NCBI GenBank assembly: GCA_954871525.1
Contig: OX940864.1
Span: 11,216,001 to 11,280,000, forward strand
Reading direction: 5' to 3'
DNA length: 64,000 bases
Source: Parietaria judaica
Lineage: Eukaryota; Streptophyta; Magnoliopsida; Rosales; Urticaceae
Shown here: positions 1 to 10,889 of the stretch, one piece after another
How positions within the stretch are numbered: position 1 is the stretch's first letter
Layout of the letters: each line of letters begins with the position of its first letter
The notes under the pieces: generated by a model
What the model saw: the letters and a program-made list of their open reading frames with translations, nothing else
The model's database searches: none
What the model was told of the DNA's origin: nothing
Translations under genes and position numbers: made by a program

Positions 1-9
1 CTCAACTTT

Positions 10-312
10 ATGGTATCTATTCATTCTCTCCTCAACCTCTTTTTCAACCCTCACTTTCTCTCTATTCCATCGATCTCCCCTTTGTCATTGTCAACTCCAC
101 CAACCGTAGCAGCGAGCGAGCAAGGCAGCAGCCTAGGGCCCCCGCCGCGGATGGAAGTCGAAGTTGATGACAGACTCGAGCTTCATTTTGCATTGTGTGG
201 TGAAGAAGATAGTTTCTTGAGAGACCTTGAACGGGAAGTTAAATATGGACCCACTTACTTTTCATTTAATATTATTTATTGGAACTATGAGATGATAAAG
301 AATAATAAATGA
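10..312 (+). CDS. Hypothetical 100-aa ORF of the type I repeat
   Basis: I do not recognise this ORF. It starts at the first ATG and encodes a serine/proline-rich N-terminus (residues 1-45), followed by an acidic stretch beginning MEVEVDDRLELHF near residue 48. An alternative start is that internal Met, which follows a short GC-rich stretch (GGGCCCCCGCCGCGG). The ORF recurs in all three type I copies. Copy 2 shortens it with a TAG, which argues against selection on the C-terminus. It may be a captured first exon or chance coding potential inside a repeat. No function is proposed. Confidence 0.2.
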   Translation: MVSIHSLLNLFFNPHFLSIPSISPLSLSTPPTVAASEQGSSLGPPPRMEVEVDDRLELHFALCGEEDSFLRDLEREVKYGPTYFSFNIIYWNYEMIKNNK

Positions 313-380
313 GGGCCCACTTTTCTCAAATACATTGTTTATTAATTACTTTTACTATCCTCACCAAGGTTCGAATTACC

Positions 381-410
381 GACGATAATCGTCGATAATC
401 GTCGATAATC
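381..410. repeat. 10-bp minisatellite (3 units)
   Basis: Three consecutive units of roughly GTCGATAATC. The same tract has two units in copy 2 (3,772-3,791) and three in copy 3 (7,152-7,181). This unit-number difference accounts for 10 of the 11 bp by which copies 1 and 2 differ in length. Confidence 0.9.
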
Positions 411-789
411 GCCTCCTTTAGAGGACATGCTATAGTTTGTCGGATATTTTTGTGTTTAATGCCTAAAAAAAATAGTTCGACTGATATTTTCGTATATCAA
501 ATTATAACCTTCGACCTATCGTTTCAAACTTTTTTTGAAAATTAAGTAGATGACTTAAGAAAAACATTTTACAAACCTGCTTAAAAATGAATTTTGAAAA
601 ACAATAAATAAGTATGACTCCTCTACTATGTTGATATAAAACATTAAAATTACATTTATTTGAAAGCCTCAAAGGAAGGGATGATCGAGGCAATGTCAAG
701 CTCTAATGATCGATTCCTGATCATTTGAGATTATTACATAGCATAGAATATATAGATGACATATATATAGATACAGTAACTCGGTATGA

Positions 790-983
790 TCAGTTGACGC
801 CGAGGATTTCGCAAGCATCAACCTCGTAATTGCACCAACATATCGGCGGAATACTTCTGGTGCACGCGCAACCATCACAGCCGCACCTCCACGGGCATCC
901 ACCAACCAGCTGGTCTCTTTGGTAGCATTTCGTCTGGCCAGACTCCTCCTGGCACTCACAGGTTGAACTGATCTGTGCCTCGC
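790..983 (-). pseudogene. Orphan exon 2 of Bowman-Birk trypsin inhibitor, type I copy 1
   Basis: The minus strand reads from an AG acceptor (TGTAG at 988-984) through 63 complete codons to a TGA at 792-790. It encodes a cysteine-rich domain with 11 Cys and the segment CDGCACTRSIPPICWC. This matches the Bowman-Birk pattern C-D-x-C-x-C-T-x-S-x-P-P-x-C-x-C. The P1 residue is Arg (trypsin-type), and the loop CTRSIPPIC differs from that of sunflower SFTI-1 only by Arg for Lys. The exon itself is intact. However, the DNA where exon 1 should lie is replaced from about 1,430 by a foldback transposon arm, so no start codon or signal peptide is available within the unit. A spliced transcript from a more distant exon 1 cannot be excluded. 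Confidence 0.85.
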
Positions 984-1440
984 CTACACGTTCGTCGCCC
1001 GAAATAAAAACAACAAGAAATTGAGTATTGATTCAGAATATAGTCATTATAATTAGTAAGAGAAAGGCAGTGATTATTTGTGTGTTTTAGTAAGGAATCT
1101 CCGCTAAAAGGATACAACGGAATAGCATAATTTATAAAGTCACGAACTACTATATTATTATTTAATTACTTTTGCCACAGCATATTTCATAATACTTTAA
1201 GATGCTATTAGAGCCACAAATTTCATTCTAGATTAACAAGTCAGAAGTGTAGGTGGAAATATTCAGAATGATTATATATTATTTTGGCAGATATAGTTTT
1301 TGTTAGTTCTTTGTTTCATATGTATTGGAGTCTCGTTTTTTTCTTTGTGTTTTACGATTAATAGTCTCGTTGGATTCGGATTCGCTTGCAACAATTCCTG
1401 GTTTCCGTCTTCTACTTATATTTGAAAACAATTCCTGATT
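984..1440. other. Remnant of BBI intron in type I copy 1
   Basis: No gene of its own. The sequence matches the intron of the BBI genes at 42,132-42,599 and 48,245-49,059 (for example the stretch around TTGGAGTCTCGTTTTT). It ends abruptly at about 1,430, where a foldback-element arm begins. The equivalent stretch in copy 2 is about 4,365-4,820. Confidence 0.7.
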
Positions 1441-1836
1441 TTCTTTATTTATTTCGTTTGACCCACTGTTCTAAAATGAATAATTATATTTAATAATAAT
1501 AACCAACAATGAATATTTGAATTTAAATATTCATTATTGATTATTAAATATTCATTATTGGTTATTATTGAAAAATAATTTAATTTTTTAAAAAAAATTA
1601 AAAAAATTAAAAAATAATATTTTTTAAATTATTTAAAAATAATAATTACGTGGCATGCCAAGTGGCAGCCAAGTGCCATGTGGCATGCCACGTGACAAAG
1701 GCTAGCAGCCACATGGACTGGTTTTCTCGGTCAACTCTCAAATGCCAAGTTTGGGTACTTTTGCCGCATTTACGGAGATTGTATACACAGCAGAGCATTT
1801 GACCAAAGATTTGATCTTTTTGCCGCAATTAACCCT
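1441..1836 (-). mobile_element. Right arm of a long-TIR foldback element (copy in type I unit 1)
   Basis: This matches the right half of the complete 1.1-kb elements at 10,890-11,999 and 15,876-16,986. It includes the terminal part that runs GTGGCATGCCA...GCAGCCACATGGAC and ends TTGCCGCAATTAACCC. The left arm is absent, and the segment is joined directly to BBI intron sequence. The minus-strand open frame across it is chance coding. Confidence 0.8.
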
Positions 1837-3391
1837 AATAGTTTTTTAATTGTTTATGAATTTCCCTAGACATCAAGTTTGACAAAAACATGGATTTATT
1901 GACATTATCAAGAGTGCAAAACATGAGGCAGGAGCAATGATTCGAACTAAGGTTTTACAAAAAATCAAAAATACGGGTTTTGAACATTATATTCAGTTTA
2001 AAATTAGATTAAAATTAAATTAAAATTAGATTAATATTAGTAACTGTACTCAAATCTATACATTTATATACCTATATATATAAAAAGAATAGATGACATG
2101 GCATGCTATAAGTTACCTTATCATCAATGAATTGTACACTTCATCCACCTTCCATTCAAATTTATTCATTATTTTATAAACGAAAATTTCTTTTTTTTAT
2201 ACCCTCAACCTCAACCTTTATTTTTAGCAAAAATATAGCTTCAAGTTTCAATAACAACTAAAGTATACCCTTGATTTATAATTTTTTACCCTTCATCTTC
2301 CTATATTTTAATTATTTATTTAAACAATTCAAAAAATAAAACTCTAAACATAAGATATATTTTGGTGAAAATTTAAAGTAGACGAAATATAAAATTTTAA
2401 AAATTGTTAATAAGGAGAGTAATTTTGAGTTTTTAAAAATTATATTTATTAGAGGGTATATAACTGGAAAAAAAAATAAAAATTAAGGGTATACTTTAGT
2501 TGAATCTTAAATTTGATAGTATATATTTTTATAAAAATAAAAATTGAGAGTATTAAAAAACTAATTTCCCTTTTGTAAATTAAATATGCACGAAGACTAA
2601 ATGCATTGATAGAAAAATAGATGCATTATGCATACATATAGCTAAAACGTTATTTCCTCTATATATATAATGCAATAAATGCATGCATTATGCGTACATA
2701 ACTAAAACGTTATTTTCTCTGTATATTATATAAGAGAAAAATGTTTGTGAGATGACAGGGCACTCTAGAAAAGCACAGATATCTTGGTTCCTATTTGTTT
2801 TTTATATTTTCAGATTTACCTTTTCTTTAATAAAGAAATACTATAGTTAAACCCGCGCCGTTTCGCTTCTTTTATTTTACGGGCATTTTGCATACCGACG
2901 GGCAAATCCGAAAAAAAAGCATGCCGAAAACCGTATAAATTTCACGGGCAAATCACATGCTGATGAGAATATTGACGGAATTTATGAAAAATATTTTTAA
3001 GTATTTAGACAAAAAAATTCTACTAGTTCAAAATCACTTATTTATCATCATAACACATAAACAGCTAAAAAATCACAGTAATAATAAGATTTTAAATTAA
3101 TTTGTTATAGTTGTTAAGAATTATACTTGTAACTTATAAAAAATATTAATAAATGATTACAATTAAAATAAGCCATCATATTGATATATTATAGTTGTTC
3201 ACGGGTATGCCGTAACTCTCAAAAAAACGAGCATTCCCAAAGCATACACCAAAGGCATGCCGGGACATTCAATATTAAAACCTTAATCTATACATTAGTT
3301 CAGTTTTTTTTTTTTTTTTTTTCATTAAACGTTGAGTTCTTAATGGCTAACACAAAACAAAGAATGTGAAAGGATATCCAGTACAAAATAA
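1837..3391. other. AT-rich noncoding part of type I unit 1
   Basis: No gene seen. It begins with sequence that lies upstream of BBI promoters elsewhere (compare 49,436-49,475) and continues through AT-rich DNA with a near-repeat ATGCATTATGC(A/G)TACATA at about 2,620 and 2,685. From about 2,866 it has a transposon-like stretch with repeated GCATGCCG and CACGGGCA words, ending in a 19-T run at 3,304-3,322. The same 1.5 kb recurs at 5,218-6,771 and, with an hAT insertion, in both type II units. Confidence 0.6.
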
Positions 3392-3400
3392 CTCAACTTT

Positions 3401-3679
3401 ATGGTATCTATTCATTCTCTCCTCAACCTCTTTTTCAACCCTCACTTTCTCTCTATTCCATCGATCTCCCCTTTGTCATTGTCAACTCCACCAACCGTAG
3501 CAGCGAGCGAGCAAGGCAGCAGCCTAGGGCCCCCGCCGCGGATGGAAGTCGAAGTTGATGACAGACTCGAGCTTCATTTTGCATTGTGTGGTGAAGAAGA
3601 TAGTTTCTTGAGAGACCTTGAACGGGAAGTTAAATATGGACCCACTTACTTTTCATTTAATATTATTTATTGGAACTAG
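3401..3679 (+). CDS. Hypothetical ORF, type I copy 2 (92 aa)
   Basis: This is the same reading frame as the ORF at 10-312, ending eight codons earlier because of a TAT to TAG change. The function is unknown. The truncation suggests the C-terminus is not under strong constraint. Confidence 0.15.
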   Translation: MVSIHSLLNLFFNPHFLSIPSISPLSLSTPPTVAASEQGSSLGPPPRMEVEVDDRLELHFALCGEEDSFLRDLEREVKYGPTYFSFNIIYWN

Positions 3680-4170
3680 GAGATGATAAAGAATAATAAA
3701 TGAGGGCCCACTTTTCTCAAATACATTGTTTATTAATTACTTTTACTATCCTCACCAAGGTTCGAATTACCGACGATAATCGTCGATAATCGCCTCCTCT
3801 AGAGGACATGCTATAGTTTGTCGGATATTTTTGTGTTTAATGCCTAAAAAAAATAGTTCGACTGATATTTTCGTATATCAAATTATAACCTTCGACCTAT
3901 CGTTTCAAACTTTTTTTGAAAATTAAGTAGATGACTTAAGAAAAACATTTTACAAACCTGCTTAAAAATGAATTTTGAAAAACAATAAATAAGTATGACT
4001 CCTCTACTATGTTGATATAAAACATTAAAATTACATTTATTTGAAAGCCTCAAAGGAAGGGATGATCGAGGCAATGTCAAGCTCTAATGATCGATTCCTG
4101 ATCATTTGAGATTATTACATAGCATAGAATATATAGATGACATATATATAGATACAGTAACTCGGTATGA

Positions 4171-4364
4171 TCAGTTGACGCCGAGGATTTCGCAAGCATC
4201 AACCTCGTAATTGCACCAACATATCGGCGGAATACTTCTGGTGCACGCGCAACCATCACAGCCGCACCTCCACGGGCATCCACCAACCAGCTGGTCTCTT
4301 TGGTAGCATTTCGTCTGGCCAGACTCCTCCTGGCACTCACAGGTTGAACTGATCTGTGCCTCGC
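4171..4364 (-). pseudogene. Orphan exon 2 of Bowman-Birk trypsin inhibitor, type I copy 2
   Basis: This exon is identical in reading frame to the one at 790-983: AG acceptor, 63 codons, 11 cysteines, loop CTRSIPPIC and TGA stop. Exon 1 is again missing because the intron is fused to a foldback arm near 4,812. The preserved open frame may only reflect how recent the duplication is. Confidence 0.85.
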
Positions 4365-4821
4365 CTACACGTTCGTCGCCCGAAATAAAAACAACAAGAA
4401 ATTGAGTATTGATTCAGAATATAGTCATTATAATTAGTAAGAGAAAGGCAGTGATTATTTGTGTGTTTTAGTAAGGAATCTCCGCTAAAAGGATACAACG
4501 GAATAGCATAATTTATAAAGTCACGAACTACTATATTATTATTTAATTACTTTTGCCACAGCATATTTCATAATACTTTAAGATGCTATTAGAGCCACAA
4601 ATTTCATTCTAGATTAACAAGTCAGAAGTGTAGGTGGAAATATTCAGAATGATTATATATTATTTTGGCAGATATAGTTTTTGTTAGTTCTTTGTTTCAT
4701 ATGTATTGGAGTCTCGTTTTTTTCTTTGTGTTTTACGATTAATAGTCTCGTTGGATTCGGATTCGCTTGCAACAATTCCTGGTTTCCGTCTTCTACTTAT
4801 ATTTGAAAACAATTCCTGATT

Positions 4822-5217
4822 TTCTTTATTTATTTCGTTTGACCCACTGTTCTAAAATGAATAATTATATTTAATAATAATAACCAACAATGAATATTTG
4901 AATTTAAATATTCATTATTGATTATTAAATATTCATTATTGGTTATTATTGAAAAATAATTTAATTTTTTAAAAAAAATTAAAAAAATTAAAAAATAATA
5001 TTTTTTAAATTATTTAAAAATAATAATTACGTGGCATGCCAAGTGGCAGCCAAGTGCCATGTGGCATGCCACGTGACAAAGGCTAGCAGCCACATGGACT
5101 GGTTTTCTCGGTCAACTCTCAAATGCCAAGTTTGGGTACTTTTGCCGCATTTACGGAGATTGTATACACAGCAGAGCATTTGACCAAAGATTTGATCTTT
5201 TTGCCGCAATTAACCCT
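4822..5217 (-). mobile_element. Right arm of a long-TIR foldback element (copy in type I unit 2)
   Basis: Same truncated arm and same junction to BBI intron as at 1,441-1,836, as expected for a duplicated unit. Confidence 0.8.
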
Positions 5218-6771
5218 AATAGTTTTTTAATTGTTTATGAATTTCCCTAGACATCAAGTTTGACAAAAACATGGATTTATTGACATTATCAAGAGTGCAA
5301 AACATGAGGCAGGAGCAATGATTCGAACTAAGGTTTTACAAAAAATCAAAAATACGGGTTTTGAACATTATATTCAGTTTAAAATTAGATTAAAATTAAA
5401 TTAAAATTAGATTAATATTAGTAACTGTACTCAAATCTATACATTTATATACCTATATATATAAAAAGAATAGATGACATGGCATGCTATAAGTTACCTT
5501 ATCATCAATGAATTGTACACTTCATCCACCTTCCATTCAAATTTATTCATTATTTTATAAACGAAAATTTCTTTTTTTTATACCCTCAACCTCAACCTTT
5601 ATTTTTAGCAAAAATATAGCTTCAAGTTTCAATAACAACTAAAGTATACCCTTGATTTATAATTTTTTACCCTTCATCTTCCTATATTTTAATTATTTAT
5701 TTAAACAATTCAAAAAATAAAACTCTAAACATAAGATATATTTTGGTGAAAATTTAAAGTAGACGAAATATAAAATTTTAAAAATTGTTAATAAGGAGAG
5801 TAATTTTGAGTTTTTAAAAATTATATTTATTAGAGGGTATATAACTGGAAAAAAAAATAAAAATTAAGGGTATACTTTAGTTGAATCTTAAATTTGATAG
5901 TATATATTTTTATAAAAATAAAAATTGAGAGTATTAAAAAACTAATTTCCCTTTTGTAAATTAAATATGCACGAAGACTAAATGCATTGATAGAAAAATA
6001 GATGCATTATGCATACATATAGCTAAAACGTTATTTCCTCTATATATATAATGCAATAAATGCATGCATTATGCGTACATAACTAAAACGTTATTTTCTC
6101 TGTATATTATATAAGAGAAAAATGTTTGTGAGATGACAGGGCACTCTAGAAAAGCACAGATATCTTGGTTCCTATTTGTTTTTTATATTTTCAGATTTAC
6201 CTTTTCTTTAATAAAGAAATACTATAGTTAAACCCGCGCCGTTTCGCTTCTTTTATTTTACGGGCATTTTGCATACCGACGGGCAAATCCGAAAAAAAAG
6301 CATGCCGAAAACCGTATAAATTTCACGGGCAAATCACATGCTGATGAGAATATTGACGGAATTTATGAAAAATATTTTTAAGTATTTAGACAAAAAAATT
6401 CTACTAGTTCAAAATCACTTATTTATCATCATAACACATAAACAGCTAAAAAATCACAGTAATAATAAGATTTTAAATTAATTTGTTATAGTTGTTAAGA
6501 ATTATACTTGTAACTTATAAAAAATATTAATAAATGATTACAATTAAAATAAGCCATCATATTGATATATTATAGTTGTTCACGGGTATGCCGTAACTCT
6601 CAAAAAAACGAGCATTCCCAAAGCATACACCAAAGGCATGCCGGGACATTCAATATTAAAACCTTAATCTATACATTAGTTCAGTTTTTTTTTTTTTTTT
6701 TTCATTAAACGTTGAGTTCTTAATGGCTAACACAAAACAAAGAATGTGAAAGGATATCCAGTACAGAATAA
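5218..6771. other. AT-rich noncoding part of type I unit 2
   Basis: Near-identical copy of 1,837-3,391, with 18 instead of 19 T in the poly-T tract. No gene seen. Confidence 0.6.
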
Positions 6772-8190
6772 CTCAACTTTATGGTATCTATTCATTCTCT
6801 CCTCAACCTCTTTTTCAACCCTCACTTTCTCTCTATTCCATCGATCTCCCCTTTGTCATTGTCAACTCCACCAACCGTAGCAGCGAGCGAGCAAGGCAGC
6901 AGCCTAGGGCCCCCGCCGCGGATGGAAGTCGAAGTTGATGACAGACTCGAGCTTCATTTTGCATTGTGTGGTGAAGAAGATAGTTTCTTGAGAGACCTTG
7001 AACGGGAAGTTAAATATGGACCCACTTACTTTTCATTTAATATTATTTATTGGAACTATGAGATGATAAAGAATAATAAATGAGGGCCCACTTTTCTCAA
7101 ATACATTGTTTATTAATTACTTTTACTATCCTCACCAAGGTTCGAATTACCGACGATAATCGTCGATAATCGTCGATAATCGCCTCCTTTAGAGGACATG
7201 CTATAGTTTGTCGGATATTTTTGTGTTTAATGCCTAAAAAAAATAGTTCGACTGATATTTTCGTATATCAAATTATAACCTTCGACCTATCGTTTCAAAC
7301 TTTTTTTGAAAATTAAGTAGATGACTTAAGAAAAACATTTTACAAACCTGCTTAAAAATGAATTTTGAAAAACAATAAATAAGTATGACTCCTCTACTAT
7401 GTTGATATAAAACATTAAAATTACATTTATTTGAAAGCCTCAAAGGAAGGGATGATCGAGGCAATGTCAAGCTCTAATGATCGATTCCTGATCATTTGAG
7501 ATTATTACATAGCATAGAATATATAGATGACATATATATAGATACAGTAACTCGGTATGATCAGTTGACGCCGAGGATTTCGCAAGCATCAACCTCGTAA
7601 TTGCACCAACATATCGGCGGAATACTTCTGGTGCACGCGCAACCATCACAGCCGCACCTCCACGGGCATCCACCAACCAGCTGGTCTCTTTGGTAGCATT
7701 TCGTCTGGCCAGACTCCTCCTGGCACTCACAGGTTGAACTGATCTGTGCCTCGCCTACACGTTCGTCGCCCGAAATAAAAACAACAAGAAATTGAGTATT
7801 GATTCAGAATATAGTCATTATAATTAGTAAGAGAAAGGCAGTGATTATTTGTGTGTTTTAGTAAGGAATCTCCGCTAAAAGGATACAACGGAATAGCATA
7901 ATTTATAAAGTCACGAACTACTATATTATTATTTAATTACTTTTGCCACAGCATATTTCATAATACTTTAAGATGCTATTAGAGCCACAAATTTCATTCT
8001 AGATTAACATAGTCAGAAGTGTAGGTGGAAATATTCAGAATGATTATATATTATTTTGGCAGATATAGTTTTTGTTAGTTCTTTGTTTCATATGTATTGG
8101 AGTCTCGTTTTTTTCTTTGTGTTTTACGAATAATAGTCTCGTTGGATTCGGATTCGCTTGCAACAATTCCTGGTCTCCGTCTTCTACTTA
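6772..8190. repeat. Type I tandem repeat, copy 3 (truncated)
   Basis: This copy follows copies 1 and 2 for about 1.42 kb and then diverges near 8,190, inside the BBI intron. Instead of jumping to a foldback arm, as copies 1 and 2 do near their internal position 1,430, it continues through a (TA)n tract and a transposon to a recognisable BBI exon 1 at 9,420-9,468. It therefore preserves the more ancestral gene structure. Like copy 1 it has three 10-bp satellite units. Confidence 0.9.
6781..7083 (+). CDS. Hypothetical 100-aa ORF, type I copy 3
   Basis: This frame is identical in length to the ORF at 10-312. It is unrecognised. See that entry for the description and doubts. Confidence 0.2.
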   Translation: MVSIHSLLNLFFNPHFLSIPSISPLSLSTPPTVAASEQGSSLGPPPRMEVEVDDRLELHFALCGEEDSFLRDLEREVKYGPTYFSFNIIYWNYEMIKNNK

Positions 8191-8376
8191 TATTATATGT
8201 ATGTATATATATATATATATTTATAAAAGATACTGTAAAAGAAAGAAAAGAAAAAAGATTTGAGAGATATTGCAGTTAGTAGTATGTAAGGGTATATATA
8301 TATTTATAAAAGATACTGTAAAAGAAAGAAAAGAAAAAAGATACGAGAGATTTTGCCAGTAAGTAGTACTAGTACC
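7755..8376. other. BBI intron and dinucleotide tract, copy 3
   Basis: Intronic DNA of the copy-3 BBI pseudogene. It contains a (TA)n tract near 8,203-8,222, followed by a short direct repeat (TATTTATAAAAGATACTGTA at about 8,218 and 8,300). No coding content of its own. Confidence 0.6.
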
Positions 8377-9412
8377 CAAGGTATAAAATTTTGCGAATTT
8401 CCATGCGAAATTCGTTTTTCGCAGAAATGCGGTTCGAAATTCATGCCATTTCTCTGTCGTTTTACCGAATTTCGCGAAATTCGCATGGGCACATAGGCAC
8501 GGGTGTGGAAAATCTTTTTTCCTTTTTTGGTGTAAAAATTGCGAAATTTGGTTGGAATTTTGGTAAAAATCATATTTTTGGTAGATTTCGGCAAAAATAC
8601 CAATTAAACTCTCGGCAAAAATAATTACTCACACAAGAGCACCCCGCCCCGCCACGGCCGGCGGCGGCGGCGCGCGCGTGCGGTGGTGTAACATTTGTGT
8701 GAGTCCTCCCCCATCCGCAAAATCCTATGACCCAAAGGGCCCAAGCCCTTGTCCCTAATATTTGGTATATAAACATCACTAAACTCTTATCATCTATCAA
8801 TGTGGGACTTTTTGTTATTCATTCAACTAATATCACACCATCACACTTAACATACACATACACTTCACCTAATAATTTAACTTAATATTATACACTTCAA
8901 ATAAAATTATACACTTACCATACATATTAACGTCACCTAACATACATATACGTTTAATATACATATTAATTTAATATTATACACTTCAATTAATATTAAA
9001 TTTGTTAACATACATATACAATTAACATGCATATTCACTTAATATTACACACTTAATTAACATACATATTAACTTCACATAATAATTTGACTTAATATTA
9101 TACACTTCAACTAATAAAGTGACTTAATATTATACATTTCACCTACATATTTAAGTTACAAATATCTTGTATTTATTAAATATGTTGTTTTGAACTTATA
9201 TAAATATCTTGCTTAAATACTCAAATATTTTTTACAGAATATCCGTCGAAAACCCCATCGTCATGCGGTATGCCCATGCGAAAAGTGCGGTATATGCGGC
9301 ATGCGGTATATCCTTTTTTTACGATTTGTTCATCGGCATACCCATCGGCAAGCGATATATCCGTAAAACGAAAAATGCGAAACGACATCGGCAAGCGGTA
9401 TTTAAAACCTTG
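8377..9412. mobile_element. CAAGG-ended TIR element E1 (hAT-like, non-autonomous)
   Basis: It begins CAAGGTATAAAATTTTGCG and ends with the inverted TTTAAAACCTTG. It is flanked by an 8-bp target duplication CTAGTACC (8,369-8,376 and 9,413-9,420). An 8-bp duplication is typical of the hAT superfamily. The right subterminal region (9,240-9,400) is crowded with short words such as GCGGTAT, ATGCGG and CGGCAAGCG. The interior has a GC-rich patch (8,640-8,720) and a 350-bp stretch of imperfect repeats of CTTAATATTATACACTTCA. No transposase frame was seen. Related copies lie at 14,765, 19,749 and 42,769. Confidence 0.8.
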
Positions 9413-9497
9413 CTAGTACCTATAGCAGCTGAAACCAAGAGCACGATTGATAGCTTGTTGAAGGCTATCTGATTGGTAAATAGTTGAATGAGATTTA

Positions 9498-10740
9498 TGT
9501 TTGTTTGCCTCTTATGGCCTCTTAATCTTACCGAATAAGATCTCTACCCATTAATTGCATTTGTTTTATTTTAATTTTGACATCTTATTATCACTTATTG
9601 TCACTTATTCGGTCAGACATGTATCTTCCACTTATTATCGCTTATTCACTCGTAACTTTTTTCTCTCTCCCTCTTTCTTCTTCTTCTTCTTCTTCTTCTG
9701 TCGTTACTCTCGTCTCACTCACTCCTTCTTCAGCTCTCTCTCTCATCTCACCCCTTCTCGACTGTGCTCCTCCGATTGCAGCGCTGCTGCGACCGGCGGT
9801 GCTCCTCTGACCGGTGGCGACCCTCCGACGTCGCGACTCTCAGGTGCTCTCCTTCGGTTATTTTTTTCTCCTCTGGCAGTCTCTAACTGCCACTTGTTTC
9901 CGATTTCTCACCCCGACGCCGTGGCTCTCTGCTCCATCGCGTTGCTCGTTGCCGAACCTTTGGGTCCCCAAAACTGGAGCTTGTTGTAAACATTACGGCC
10001 GACCATCGCGACTCCCTAAGTTTGAAACTCATTCTCTCCCCAAATCTTCGTTGCTCGGTACCAAAATTATTCACTCCTCTTTGCTGAAACTCACCATCAC
10101 CGTCTCCCCCGCTCCTACGCGAGTCTCGTTTTGAGTTCTTGTTTTCATTCGTACTGGTTTCAGGTGTTTTTTTTATTTTTTTAATGAACCAACCATAAAC
10201 TATGTATAAGAGAAATGACTGGTAAAAGATTGCTGAATAAAAGCATATTTGGCTGATTATTTTCAGGTTTCATTGTGGAAATAGAATCAAATATTTACAT
10301 ATTTTATCATGAATCAGATGTTGTTTTTAGCACTTCAACTGTTTGTAAATTTGCCAAAGAGATGAAGTGCAAAGCATAGTATTTTTTCATGACTTCATTA
10401 ATTTAGTGTTTTTAGGACTTGACTCCGTTTATTCAATCATGTTATATTTTATATTTTGATGAAATATTATGATATTTTAATTGACAACTTTATTATAATT
10501 TATCAAATTATAGATTTAAATAATCAATTAATTAGTTTTCTTAATATTTTATACTCATTTATTCATTATAATCAAAGTTTATTAATAATTTTAAATAAAA
10601 AGTATTTTTTAAGTGCATTCAGATCTTAAAAAAAAAAAACAGACTTAATTTTTAGCCATTCAGATTAAGACATAACATCTTGATATTCAGATCTGCATTA
10701 AGATTCAGACGTCTTAATCTTAAAAAAAACAAACACAACC
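9498..10740. mobile_element. Harbinger/Tourist-like element carrying a gene-like GC-rich segment
   Basis: This 1.24 kb is absent from the paralogous sites at about 15,620 and 20,616. The right end read inward on the minus strand starts GGTTGTGTTTGTTTTTTTTA. The left end has TGTTTGTTTGCC, a partial match, so the extreme left end may be missing. Target duplication is TA or TTA. Subterminal words such as TTAATCTTA and GATCTGAAT occur in both orientations. This pattern fits PIF/Harbinger. The interior (9,655-10,135) is CT- and GC-rich, with open frames of 77-144 codons resembling a plant 5' leader and first exon. No known protein is recognised. Confidence 0.55.
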
Positions 10741-10889
10741 TAGATGTTGTGAACTGGTGATATGATATATATATAAGCTTCTTTTACTTGTTATATATGG
10801 GCTAATCATGTGAGGTGAGGAGTTATGTATAATAGATAAGATCAACCTTAAAATATTAATATACGTGTCTGTTTACACGTGTGAATGTG

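Larger units (their letters stand above)
1..3391. repeat. Type I tandem repeat, copy 1 (3.39 kb)
   Basis: Bases 1 onward recur at 3,392 and again at 6,772, giving head-to-tail units of 3,391 and 3,380 bp. By eye, copies 1 and 2 differ by one 10-bp unit of a small satellite, one T in a poly-T run and a few substitutions. Each unit holds, in order, a short plus-strand ORF, BBI exon 2 on the minus strand, part of the BBI intron, the right arm of a foldback transposon and about 1.5 kb of AT-rich DNA. The near identity means very recent amplification or homogenisation. An assembly artefact cannot be excluded from sequence alone. Confidence 0.95.
3392..6771. repeat. Type I tandem repeat, copy 2 (3.38 kb)
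   Basis: This is the second unit of the array. It is distinguished from copies 1 and 3 by two instead of three 10-bp satellite units (3,772-3,791) and by a substitution that changes a TAT codon to TAG near 3,679, shortening the plus-strand ORF. It contains the same BBI exon 2 and the same foldback right arm as copy 1. Confidence 0.95.
7561..9468 (-). pseudogene. Bowman-Birk trypsin inhibitor gene, type I copy 3; start codon lost
   Basis: Exon 2 (7,561-7,754) is intact and matches the other type I copies. Exon 1 is recognisable at 9,420-9,468. It encodes AFNKLSIVLLVSAAI plus one nucleotide, with a GT donor at 9,419-9,418, and the phase fits exon 2. Its first codon is ATA where the intact paralogue has ATG, and three hydrophobic codons of the signal peptide are missing. 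No in-frame upstream ATG was found in the nearby sequence. The intron has been enlarged to about 1.67 kb by a 1,036-bp CAAGG-ended transposon (8,377-9,412) that landed eight bases inside the donor. Its 8-bp target duplication spans the splice site and leaves the donor bases unchanged. A Harbinger-like element at 9,498 separates exon 1 from the promoter. Confidence 0.8.

Noticed and set aside
696..959. 87-codon minus-strand ORF with ATG, repeated at 4,077 and 7,467
   Set aside because: It overlaps BBI exon 2 in another frame. The exon 2 frame has the cysteine pattern and splice acceptor, so this ORF is a shadow.
2620..2700. RY-type (CATGCATG) seed regulatory element
   Set aside because: ATGCATGCAT words are present, but in an AT-rich repeat unit not placed next to any intact promoter. 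The signal is too weak.
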